From positions 1 through 8,151 of the forward strand of contig CAZPQL010000092.1 in the NCBI GenBank assembly GCA_964588725.1: DNA of 8,151 bases. Reading direction: 5' to 3'. Positions within the stretch are counted from its first letter, which is position 1; each line of letters begins with the position of its first letter. This stretch comes from UBA5972 sp964588725 (lineage in GTDB: Bacteria; Pseudomonadota; Alphaproteobacteria; Rhodobacterales; Rhodobacteraceae). The notes under the pieces are model-generated. The model worked only from the letters and a program-made list of their open reading frames with translations, did not search any database and had not been told where the DNA came from. A program made the translations under genes and the position numbers. This document shows positions 1-6,061 of the stretch, one piece after another.

Positions 1-734
1 TAGGTGGTGACGACACGCACGAGTTTCTGGTGCTGGCCGATACCGGCGAAAGCGAGGTTTTTTATGACAGGTCAATTTTGGATTTGAATCTTGGCGACCG
101 CGCAGTTGACTATGACGATTGGGAACAATGTGCGGCGATCAAAGACGAATGGACAACACCCTATGCCCGCACCGATGAAACCCACGACGCGGCGTTGTTT
201 GATAAAATACCCAAAACGCGGCAAATGACGTCGCGCGGCATCGAAGTTGGGCAAATCTTTTACTTTGGCACCAAATATTCCGAAAGCATGGGCGCAACAG
301 TGGTCAATGCGGATGGCGCGCGCGTGCCCGTTCATATGGGCAGCCACGGCATCGGGGTGTCGCGGCTGGTGGGGGCAATTATCGAAGCCAGCCACGATGA
401 GGCCGGCATTATCTGGCCCGAGAGCGTGACACCGTTCAAAGTGGGTGTCGTTAACCTGAAACAGGGCGCCGCAGAGGCCGACACGGCGTGTGAAGCGCTT
501 TACAAAGAGCTGACCGCGAAGGGACTGGAGCCGCTTTATGACGACCGCGACGAACGCGCGGGCGGCAAGTTTGCCACCATGGACCTGATCGGCCTGCCCT
601 GGCGCATCACCGTCGGGCCACGGGGGCTGAAGAACGGCGTGGTGGAGCTGACCAGCCGCAAAAGCGGCGAAAGCGTGGAAATGACGCCGGACGCGGCGGT
701 GGCGCGGGTGGCGGAAATTTACGCGGGGATTTAG
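1..734 (+). CDS. proS: Prolyl-tRNA synthetase, C-terminal part (5' end outside window)
   Basis: This is the C-terminal 243 residues of the cytoplasmic class II enzyme that charges tRNA-Pro with proline using ATP. The frame is open from position 3 (first two bases belong to a cut codon) and ends at TAG 732-734; the GTG at 30 is an internal valine, not a start. Visible landmarks are GGDDTHEF (visible residues 1-8), RGIEVGQIF (78-86), class II motif 3 MGSHGIGVSRLVGA (112-125) and a C-terminal anticodon-binding domain beginning near WPESVTPFKVGVV. Only 69 residues separate HEF from RGIEVG, where E. coli-type enzymes carry an editing (INS) domain of roughly 180 residues, so this is the short alphaproteobacterial form without cis editing of Ala-tRNA-Pro. 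In related genomes proS is followed by lolC and lolD; here a pseudogene lies between them. Family assignment is firm. Confidence 0.96.
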   Translation, partial: GGDDTHEFLVLADTGESEVFYDRSILDLNLGDRAVDYDDWEQCAAIKDEWTTPYARTDETHDAALFDKIPKTRQMTSRGIEVGQIFYFGTKYSESMGATVVNADGARVPVHMGSHGIGVSRLVGAIIEASHDEAGIIWPESVTPFKVGVVNLKQGAAEADTACEALYKELTAKGLEPLYDDRDERAGGKFATMDLIGLPWRITVGPRGLKNGVVELTSRKSGESVEMTPDAAVARVAEIYAGI

Positions 735-1131
735 AGCTTTGGCATTGAAGAGATAGATACACCCGCATCCACGGACAAAGAATTGCTGATCCGGGCACGG
801 GCGGCTGAAACAACGAAACCAGATTGCGCAGTACGCAGGTTCAACTTCGTGGTAAAATGGTTCGCATGAGCGCAGTGGTTTGAGGACAGGTAACGAGGTT
901 CGAACCGCGCGACAAAATCTTTGGTACATCCGGGATGATATTTGGCGCGTACGGTGAATTTTTGTGCCCGCCGGATACGGCGACGCTGGCGAAAATGCTG
1001 GCGGACGGGCGCGTCGTCCCGATTGTGGGCAAGGTTTTTTCCATTGAACAGGCAAAAAAGCCCATCGTCTGGTTGAGGCGGAACAAAGGCTGGGGATGAT
1101 CGTTATCGAAATTGCAGCTGGCCAAGCTTGA
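735..1131 (+). pseudogene. Decayed MDR-family (quinone oxidoreductase/zinc-binding dehydrogenase-like) gene remnant
   Basis: Three fragments in three frames read, in order, like the start, middle and end of one medium-chain dehydrogenase/reductase. Segment A (735-869, ending at a TGA) reads GIEEIDTP, then KELLIRARAAETT, then DCAVRRFNF, matching the N-terminal GroES-like fold of the subgroup that has DCxVRRF. Segment B (884-1059) reads VTRFEPRDKIFGTSGM and FGAYGEF, then jumps after TLAKM to LADGRVVPIVGKVFSIEQA. Segment C (1060-1131) reads AHRLVEAEQRLGMIVIEIA and ends at TGA 1129-1131. The usual protein is about 310-340 residues. Missing are the initiation region, the stretch between segments A and B, and about 170 residues including the Rossmann NAD(P)-binding domain. 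A stop lies at 881-883, and segments B and C are offset at an A6 run (1054-1059), where a seventh A would restore frame. The remnant starts directly at the proS stop, so no promoter or start remains. It makes up nearly all of the 438-base proS-lolC gap. Recognition is by motif memory; a protein search of the three frames would settle the exact subgroup. Confidence 0.85.
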
Positions 1132-1156
1132 CCTGACACATCATTCCACCCATTGT
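1128..1156 (+). promoter_or_regulatory. Possible sigma-70-type promoter for lolC-lolD
   Basis: TTGACC (1128-1133) is followed after 17 bases by CATTGT (1151-1156). The -35 box matches 5 of 6 consensus positions and the -10 box only 3 of 6. The predicted start would lie about 10 to 20 bases before the lolC start codon. The -35 box overlaps the stop codon of the MDR remnant. If real, lolCD has a promoter next to or inside pseudogene DNA; otherwise it relies on read-through from proS. This is weak, inspection-only evidence. Confidence 0.25.
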
Positions 1157-1172
1157 TCGCCAAAACAAGAAA

Positions 1173-2465
1173 GTGCAGGTTTTGGCAACCACCCCCCCGT
1201 TCGCCGCATTTGAATGGCTGATTGCCTGGCGCTATCTGCGTGCGCGCCGCGCCGAGGGTGGCGTGTCGGTGATGACCTGGATTTCGCTGATAGGCATCGC
1301 TCTGGCGGTATTTGCGCTGATTGCCACGCTGGCAGTGCGGGCCGGTTTCCGCCACGATTTTGTCGGGACAATTTTAGGTGCAAACGCCCATGTTACTGTT
1401 CTGTCAAGCGTGTATGTTACCGACTCTGGCCAGACCAGCCGTGCCATTCATAATTTTGACGCCATCGCCACAAAGATCGCCACCGTCCCCGGTGTCACAC
1501 GGGTCGCGCCAATCATCAAAGGGCAGGTCATGGCTTCGGCCAACGGGCGTAACGCTTTCGTCGAGGTTTTTGGAGAACGCGCGCAGGATATGCAAAACCT
1601 GCCGCTGATCGTAACGCCGGAAACCCGGTCGGGATCACTGGCGGATTTTGGCGATGGGGTCGCGATCGGGTCCCGGGTCGCGCAGGAACTGGGTGTTCGG
1701 ACCGGAGATTTTATCAAACTGATTTCACCCGATGGCGTCAAAACGGCCTTTGGAACGGTGCCGCGCGTCAAAAGCTATAAAGTTGTCTATATTTTCGGCG
1801 TCGGGCGCTATGACATCGACCGCACCCGCATCTATATGCCGCTCGGCGAGGCGCAAAGCTATTTCAACCGCGAAGACGTGGTGGATGAAATGGAAATTCT
1901 GGTGGCCCGCCCCGAAGCCGTTGACGACCTGACGCTGCCGCTGCTTGCCGCGGCGGGCGGTGGTGCCGTTTTGTGGACATGGCGCGACGCCTCGGGTGGG
2001 TTTTTGCGCGCGCTGGAGGTCGAGGACAACGTCATGTTCATCCTGCTGTCGATCCTTGTGCTGATCGCCAGTATGAACATCGTGTCGGGGTTGATCATGC
2101 TGGTGAAAAATAAGGGCAGCGACGTAGGCATTCTGCGCACCATGGGGTTGACGCAAGGTGCGATCATGCGAATTTTTTTCATCAACGGCGCTGTGATTGG
2201 CGTGGTGGGCACAGCATTTGGTGTGCTATTCGGCTGCTTGTTCGCCATCTACATTGATCCAATATTCACCTTTGTAAACAGTGTGATGGGCGGCGGAGTC
2301 TGGGATCCATCGGTGCGCTATATCTCGCAGCTGCCTGCGCGATTGGAATTGGGCGATGTGCTGAGCGCCATCGCGCTTTCGCTGGGGCTGTCCTTCGTGG
2401 CCACAATTTTCCCCGCACGCCGCGCCGCACGGCTCAACCCGGTCGAGGCTCTGCGCTATGAATGA
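1173..2465 (+). CDS. lolC: Lipoprotein-releasing ABC transporter permease (LolC/LolE family)
   Basis: Inner-membrane permease that, with LolD, extracts outer-membrane lipoproteins and passes them to periplasmic LolA. The 430-residue product has the family architecture: short cytoplasmic N-terminus with EWLIAWRYLRARR (14-26), TM1 about 34-56, a large periplasmic domain about 57-285, TM2 about 288-311, a cytoplasmic coupling segment KNKGSDVGILRTMG (312-325), TM3 about 334-362, TM4 about 394-413, and the FtsX-like tail PARRAARLNPVEALRYE (414-430). The start is uncertain. GTG at 1173 has a purine stretch lying too close to serve well as a Shine-Dalgarno; TTG at 1182 has AAGAAAG (1167-1173) at a spacing of 8, and would begin LATTPPFAAFEW. 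Only one permease gene is present, and lolD follows at once, as in species whose Lol complex is a permease homodimer (sometimes called LolF). A second permease elsewhere cannot be excluded. Confidence 0.93.
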   Translation: MQVLATTPPFAAFEWLIAWRYLRARRAEGGVSVMTWISLIGIALAVFALIATLAVRAGFRHDFVGTILGANAHVTVLSSVYVTDSGQTSRAIHNFDAIATKIATVPGVTRVAPIIKGQVMASANGRNAFVEVFGERAQDMQNLPLIVTPETRSGSLADFGDGVAIGSRVAQELGVRTGDFIKLISPDGVKTAFGTVPRVKSYKVVYIFGVGRYDIDRTRIYMPLGEAQSYFNREDVVDEMEILVARPEAVDDLTLPLLAAAGGGAVLWTWRDASGGFLRALEVEDNVMFILLSILVLIASMNIVSGLIMLVKNKGSDVGILRTMGLTQGAIMRIFFINGAVIGVVGTAFGVLFGCLFAIYIDPIFTFVNSVMGGGVWDPSVRYISQLPARLELGDVLSAIALSLGLSFVATIFPARRAARLNPVEALRYE

Positions 2466-3144
2466 TCCGGTACTGGCGCTCAGCGCCATAGCAAAAACCT
2501 ATCACAAGGATGCCGCCAATGCGGTGGATGTGCTGATGTCGGTCGATCTGGAATTGCGTGCCGGCGAAAGCGTCGCTCTGGTGGCGCCGTCGGGAGCCGG
2601 TAAATCTACGTTGCTGCATATCGCCGGATTGCTTGACAGCGCCGATTCAGGCCGCGTGACCCTGAGCGGGCGCGACATGACGCGCGAGGGCGACCGCGCG
2701 CGCACCGACGCGCGGCGCAACGACATAGGCTTCGTTTATCAGGCGCATTACCTGCTGCCCGAGTTTTCAGCGGCGGAAAACGTGATCCTGCCGCAGCTGG
2801 CCAACGGCGCCGCCAAAACGAAAGCCGCAGAGCGCGCGCTTGAATTGCTGGCGTCCGTCGGCGTAGACCACCGCGCCGATCACCGCCCCGCCGAACTGTC
2901 GGGTGGCGAACAACAGCGCGTCGCTTTTTGCCGTGCAATGGCAAATTCACCCAGATTGCTGCTGGCGGATGAGCCCACCGGTAATCTTGACCCGAAAACC
3001 TCGGATACCGTATTTGACACACTGATCAATCTGGTGCGCGGTCAAAAAATGGCGGCGCTCATTGCCACCCACAACGTGGAGCTGGCGGCGCGCATGGACC
3101 GCATTATTCATCTGGACGGTGGTCGGATCGTGCAGTCGAAATAG
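2458..3144 (+). CDS. lolD: Lipoprotein-releasing ABC transporter ATP-binding subunit
   Basis: Cytoplasmic ATPase that drives the Lol permease. The 228-residue protein carries every ABC motif in order: Walker A APSGAGKST (43-51), Q-loop YQAHYLLPEF with Q95, signature LSGGEQQR (147-154), Walker B LLLADE (167-172) with catalytic E172, D-loop NLD (176-178) and switch histidine H205 in ATHN. The first Walker A residue is Ala43 instead of the usual Gly, a variant I believe is common in alphaproteobacterial LolD. The AHYLLPEF segment after the Q-loop fits the LolD/MacB-type subfamily. ATG 2458-2460 lies inside the end of lolC (8-base overlap), and GAGG at 2445-2448 sits 9 bases upstream, so the two genes are co-transcribed and probably translationally coupled. 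Length is normal for LolD. Confidence 0.96.
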   Translation: MNDPVLALSAIAKTYHKDAANAVDVLMSVDLELRAGESVALVAPSGAGKSTLLHIAGLLDSADSGRVTLSGRDMTREGDRARTDARRNDIGFVYQAHYLLPEFSAAENVILPQLANGAAKTKAAERALELLASVGVDHRADHRPAELSGGEQQRVAFCRAMANSPRLLLADEPTGNLDPKTSDTVFDTLINLVRGQKMAALIATHNVELAARMDRIIHLDGGRIVQSK

Positions 3145-3151
3145 TCGATCT

Positions 3152-3193
3152 GGTGGGCATTGCGTTTTGTAAGAAACCCCAATGACGACCACC
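3152..3193. terminator. Long imperfect hairpin between convergent lolD and 3199-4215; candidate bidirectional terminator
   Basis: Three nested pairings line up on one axis: GGTGG (3152-3156) with CCACC (3189-3193), CATTG (3158-3162) with CAATG (3180-3184), and GTTT (3164-3167) with AAAC (3174-3177), leaving a six-base loop TGTAAG. Small bulges separate the blocks, the largest being ACGA at 3185-3188. The structure fills nearly all of the 54-base gap between two convergent stop codons. There is no clear T-run on either side, so it is not a classical intrinsic terminator; it may stop both transcripts weakly or protect their 3' ends. The pairing is seen directly; the role is inference. Confidence 0.45.
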
Positions 3194-3198
3194 CGAAT

Positions 3199-4215
3199 TC
3201 AGGGCTCGCAAATGTCCTGCAGGCTGACCCAGTCCGCGTCGCTCAGAAGGGGCTCAAACGGTTTCTTGCCAAAAGGATCGGCTTCGATCAGCGTCAGCGT
3301 GGTTTCACCGGTCATATCGATCCCGTAGGCCAGCGGAGTCGATGAAAACCCCGCCATTTCAAAACGCCGCAACAGGCGTTCGTCGGACACGCGCGCAGGT
3401 GGTTTGACCAGCAAATGCTGGGCATATGAATCCAATGCGGCCTGAGACACTTGCCCTGTGGTCAACAGGCGAAAGGCACTCAGGGCCCCGGCATAATTCA
3501 GGAAGGCGCCCAAAGGATCGACGGTTCTGGCGCGAATATCTTCTATCAACACATACCCCGCCGCAACGCCGGGAGTTTCAAAATCTTCGACCAGCGCGCG
3601 ATTCAGCAAAATAAACCCGCCCGGTAAATGGGCACTTTTGACCACGCCGCCCGGCACGATCAGGATACGTTTGCCGTTGTCGTCAAAAAGCCGTTTTTCC
3701 AGCGCGCCCAAAGCCGCGTTGCCGCGCTGTGATGTACAGCGTGTTCCACTTAGACGGGTCAGGCGAATAAGCAGATCAAGCCCGATCTGCTGGCGTTTCT
3801 CGGGTGGTACGACGCTTTTTGTGTGTTCAATCAGTGCGTCGGGTAGCCAGAATATCGCCAGAGCTGCCAGCGTCAGCGCCGTAGCGGCCACGATCACCCA
3901 CCGCAATCGCCCGGGGCGCGGACGGCGCCGGTTGATCGCGGCGCGCACCTTTTCGATGGCCGCGATCATGTCGGCGTCTTCGATTTCAAGGGTTTCGGTG
4001 GCCTCAGAGTCCGGTGCGTATATCGCCGGTTCACCAGCCGGGTTCAGCCGCTGAATGGCGGGCATTGACCAGTGCGACAACGGTGAATCGTTGGTGTCGG
4101 CAATCAAAAGCGCAGTGTTGCCAAAAGAAACGATCACTTCGCGACGCTGGGTTGCCGGCGATTGTCGCCACAGGCCTGTTGCCTCCAGTTTTTCGTATTC
4201 TTTCAGTGCTGTCAT
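3199..4215 (-). CDS. Single-pass membrane protein with degenerate M48 peptidase-like periplasmic domain
   Basis: I do not recognise a named gene; it resembles conserved hypothetical proteins of Rhodobacteraceae. The 338-residue product has a soluble N-terminal region (about 1-90), a basic stretch NRRRPRPGRLR (95-105), one transmembrane helix (about 106-124) and a C-terminal domain of about 210 residues. The positive-inside rule puts the N-terminus in the cytoplasm and the C-terminal domain in the periplasm. Residues 190-229 track the M48 metallopeptidase core: SAHLPGGFILLNRALVED followed by AAGYVLIEDIRA. Where active members have VLAHExxH, this protein has VLIEDIRA, so both zinc histidines and the catalytic glutamate are absent. 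Its only cysteines, C160 and C336, could form a periplasmic disulfide. ATG at 4213-4215 is preceded by a moderate AGAG. The acyl-CoA synthetase lies 106 bases upstream on the same strand, with a hairpin between, so this gene probably has its own promoter; TAGAAT (4263-4258) is the only -10-like box seen. A non-proteolytic role is inference. Confidence 0.85.
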   Translation of the reverse strand: MTALKEYEKLEATGLWRQSPATQRREVIVSFGNTALLIADTNDSPLSHWSMPAIQRLNPAGEPAIYAPDSEATETLEIEDADMIAAIEKVRAAINRRRPRPGRLRWVIVAATALTLAALAIFWLPDALIEHTKSVVPPEKRQQIGLDLLIRLTRLSGTRCTSQRGNAALGALEKRLFDDNGKRILIVPGGVVKSAHLPGGFILLNRALVEDFETPGVAAGYVLIEDIRARTVDPLGAFLNYAGALSAFRLLTTGQVSQAALDSYAQHLLVKPPARVSDERLLRRFEMAGFSSTPLAYGIDMTGETTLTLIEADPFGKKPFEPLLSDADWVSLQDICEP

Positions 4216-4293
4216 CGGCTCTGCCCGTGCCCTTTTGCGGGTCTGTCTTGGGGGCTTATTCTAGCGCAAATCAAAACCCGCCGCCATGCAAAT

Positions 4294-4314
4294 CCAGCCC
4301 GGGTTCCAAGCTGG
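4294..4314 (-). terminator. Strand-specific hairpin just after the acyl-CoA synthetase
   Basis: Read on the minus strand, CCAGCTTGG, a three-base loop AAC, then CCGGGCTGG form a 9-base-pair stem that begins 7 bases after the synthetase stop codon. Two of the pairs are U-G wobbles, so the stem is intact only in minus-strand RNA; plus-strand RNA would have two C-A mismatches at those places. That direction fits termination of the synthetase mRNA. The following bases (ATTTG) are a poor U-tract, so termination may be partial. Confidence 0.5.
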
Positions 4315-4321
4315 GAAGCCG

Positions 4322-5956
4322 TCAGTCCAGTTCTTTGGCCAGCTTACGCAGCACGAATTTCTGGATTTTCCCGGTCGAGGTTTTTGGCAATTCCATAAAC
4401 ATCACAGTTTTGGGCGTCTTGAAACCGGCCAGCCGCTGCCGGCAAAAGGCGATGATTTCGCTCTGATCGGCGGTTTCGTCGTCCTTGAGTTCTATGAATG
4501 CACAGGGTGTTTCGCCCCATTTTTCATCCGGACGCGCCACCACCGCGCATAGCGAAACCGCATTGTGGTGCATGATCACGCCTTCAACTTCGACCGACGA
4601 AATATTTTCGCCCCCTGAAATGATCACGTCCTTCAGGCGGTCGGTGATCTTGATATACCCATCGAGGTGGCGAAACGCGATGTCGCCCGAGCGAAAATAA
4701 CCCCCCTCAAAGGCCTGTTTTGTTGCCTCGGGGTCTTTGTAATAACCTTTCATCACGCCGTTGCCTCTGATCACGATTTCGCCGGCTGTTTGCCCGTCGC
4801 GGGGCACCGGTTGGCGGCTGTCCTGATCGACCACGTCGATGTCCTCAAACGCGGGCATATAAACGCCGGTACGTGCTTTGATGTCGGCGCGACCCGCGTC
4901 ATCCAGATTGCCCCATTTGTCGTTGTCCCAGATACATTCGGTGGCGGGTCCATAGGTTTCAGTCAGCCCGTAGACCTGCATCACCTCAAAGCCCAGCTTT
5001 TCGGTGGCCAGAAGCGTGGCGGCAGGTGGTGGCGCACCGGCTGTGACGACATATACGGGGCGGGGCAGGGGACGTTTGGTGGTAGCATCGGCATTGACCA
5101 GCATGTTCAGCACGATGGGTGCGCCGCCGAAATGGGTGACGCCCTCGTCTGCGATGGCGTCAAAAATTGCTTTGGCGGTCACGTTACGACAGCAGACCAT
5201 GGTGCCGCCCTGCATGGGGATGGCCCAGGTATGCGTCCAGCCGTTGCAATGAAACAGCGGCACAATCGCCAGATAACGCAAATAAAGCGGCCATTGCCAG
5301 CTTATCGAATTCCCCATGGTCATCAGGTATGCGCCACGGTGGTGATAGACCACGCCTTTGGGCCGACCTGTGGTTCCCGATGTGTAACTCAGCGAAATAG
5401 AATCCCATTCGTCTTCGGGCATCAACCATGCAAAAGCAGGGTCGCCGCCTGCAATGAATGCTTCGTAATCCGTGTGTCGTCCCGAAGCGGGAAATCCGGC
5501 CGATTGGTCGGCAGATTCGATAATCAGCGGTCGGGGTTCACGCATGGCATTGATCGCGGCTTCAGCCAGCGGCAGGAACTCGCTGTCGACGATCAGGATC
5601 TTGGCTTCACCGTGCTCCAGTATATAGGTGACGGTCGCGGTATCGAGCCGCGTGTTGATGGTATTGAGAACGCCGCGCGTCGCGGGGACGCCGAAATGTG
5701 CCTCGAAAATCGTCGGCGTATTGGGGCAGAGCACAGCGACCACGTCGCCCGGTGTGACCCCGGCAACCGTAAGCGCAGAAGCGAGCCGTGACACGCGCCG
5801 ATACACGTCAGCCCAGCTGTGGCGGATCTGCCCGTAAACCACGGCCTCGCGGTCGGGAAAAACCTGATTGGCACGCACCAGATGCGACAGCGGCGACAGC
5901 GCCGTATAATTTGCCGCGTTTTTGCCCAGTCCGGTCTCGTCGGCCATTTGCGTCAT
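4322..5956 (-). CDS. AMP-forming acyl-CoA synthetase (ANL superfamily)
   Basis: Cytoplasmic enzyme converting a carboxylic acid, ATP and CoA to acyl-CoA, AMP and pyrophosphate through an acyl-adenylate. The 544-residue length is normal. Motifs in order: P-loop YTSGTTGRPKG (191-201), PLFHCNGW (233-240), AGAPP (306-310), YGLTET (329-334), FRSGDIAF (421-428) with the ribose-binding Asp425, hinge region TDRLKDVIISGGENIS (438-453), and PKTSTGKIQK (524-533) with the catalytic adenylation lysine K530. The FHCNGW motif and overall sequence place it with the short/medium-chain or aryl acyl-CoA ligases (plant AAE-like group). The exact substrate cannot be read from sequence. The start ATG 5956-5954 has a GAG (5967-5965) 8 bases upstream; Met4 is a possible alternative. 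It is divergent from the transporter gene. Initial beta-oxidation activation is the likeliest role, and a fadB/fadJ-type gene lies nearby but in another transcription unit. Confidence 0.93.
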   Translation of the reverse strand: MTQMADETGLGKNAANYTALSPLSHLVRANQVFPDREAVVYGQIRHSWADVYRRVSRLASALTVAGVTPGDVVAVLCPNTPTIFEAHFGVPATRGVLNTINTRLDTATVTYILEHGEAKILIVDSEFLPLAEAAINAMREPRPLIIESADQSAGFPASGRHTDYEAFIAGGDPAFAWLMPEDEWDSISLSYTSGTTGRPKGVVYHHRGAYLMTMGNSISWQWPLYLRYLAIVPLFHCNGWTHTWAIPMQGGTMVCCRNVTAKAIFDAIADEGVTHFGGAPIVLNMLVNADATTKRPLPRPVYVVTAGAPPPAATLLATEKLGFEVMQVYGLTETYGPATECIWDNDKWGNLDDAGRADIKARTGVYMPAFEDIDVVDQDSRQPVPRDGQTAGEIVIRGNGVMKGYYKDPEATKQAFEGGYFRSGDIAFRHLDGYIKITDRLKDVIISGGENISSVEVEGVIMHHNAVSLCAVVARPDEKWGETPCAFIELKDDETADQSEIIAFCRQRLAGFKTPKTVMFMELPKTSTGKIQKFVLRKLAKELD

Positions 5957-6061
5957 TGCTTTATCTCTTTCGCTAAATCAAACATGAGCGTGTCAACCCA
6001 GAAACACATAGCTAAGTGACATTCCCTGTTTGGAAAAGAGCAAATCGGCAAGACCGCCAGG
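5957..6061. promoter_or_regulatory. Divergent intergenic region, acyl-CoA synthetase / DMT transporter
   Basis: These 105 bases must hold the 5' signals for both divergent genes. On the minus strand there is a perfect TTGACA (5996-5991), 35 bases from the synthetase start, but no good -10 box at 16-18 bases; TTTAGC at 13 bases is the nearest. On the plus strand TAGCTA (6008-6013) could be a -10 box but lacks a -35 partner. No clear operator palindrome was seen. That promoters are here follows from the gene arrangement; the precise boxes are not settled. Confidence 0.4.

Noticed and set aside
896..906. AGGTTCGAACC, which resembles a tRNA T-arm.
   Set aside because: No acceptor stem, anticodon arm or D-arm can be built around it, and the bases encode the RFEP residues of the MDR remnant.
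841..1125. A 94-codon minus-strand open frame in the proS-lolC gap.
   Set aside because: The opposite strand carries clear MDR protein motifs in order; the minus-strand frame has no recognisable content.
72..1355. A 427-codon open frame on the minus strand across the end of proS, the gap and the start of lolC.
   Set aside because: It is antisense to two firmly identified genes, its product is rich in His, Arg, Cys and Pro with no recognisable domain, and it is explained by codon bias of the opposite strand plus a pseudogene gap.
4258..4263. TAGAAT on the minus strand as a -10 box for the 3199-4215 gene.
   Set aside because: No acceptable -35 box lies 16-18 bases upstream, so it is mentioned only in that gene's description and not listed as a promoter.
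4667..5791. A 374-codon open frame on the plus strand.
   Set aside because: It lies wholly opposite the acyl-CoA synthetase, whose motifs are complete; the plus-strand product shows no domain and looks like a shadow.
4322..5956. The acyl-CoA synthetase considered as dmdB (methylmercaptopropionate-CoA ligase), which is common in roseobacters.
   Set aside because: The N-terminal sequence does not resemble the DmdB proteins I recall, and no dmdA, dmdC or dmdD gene is nearby; the substrate is left open.
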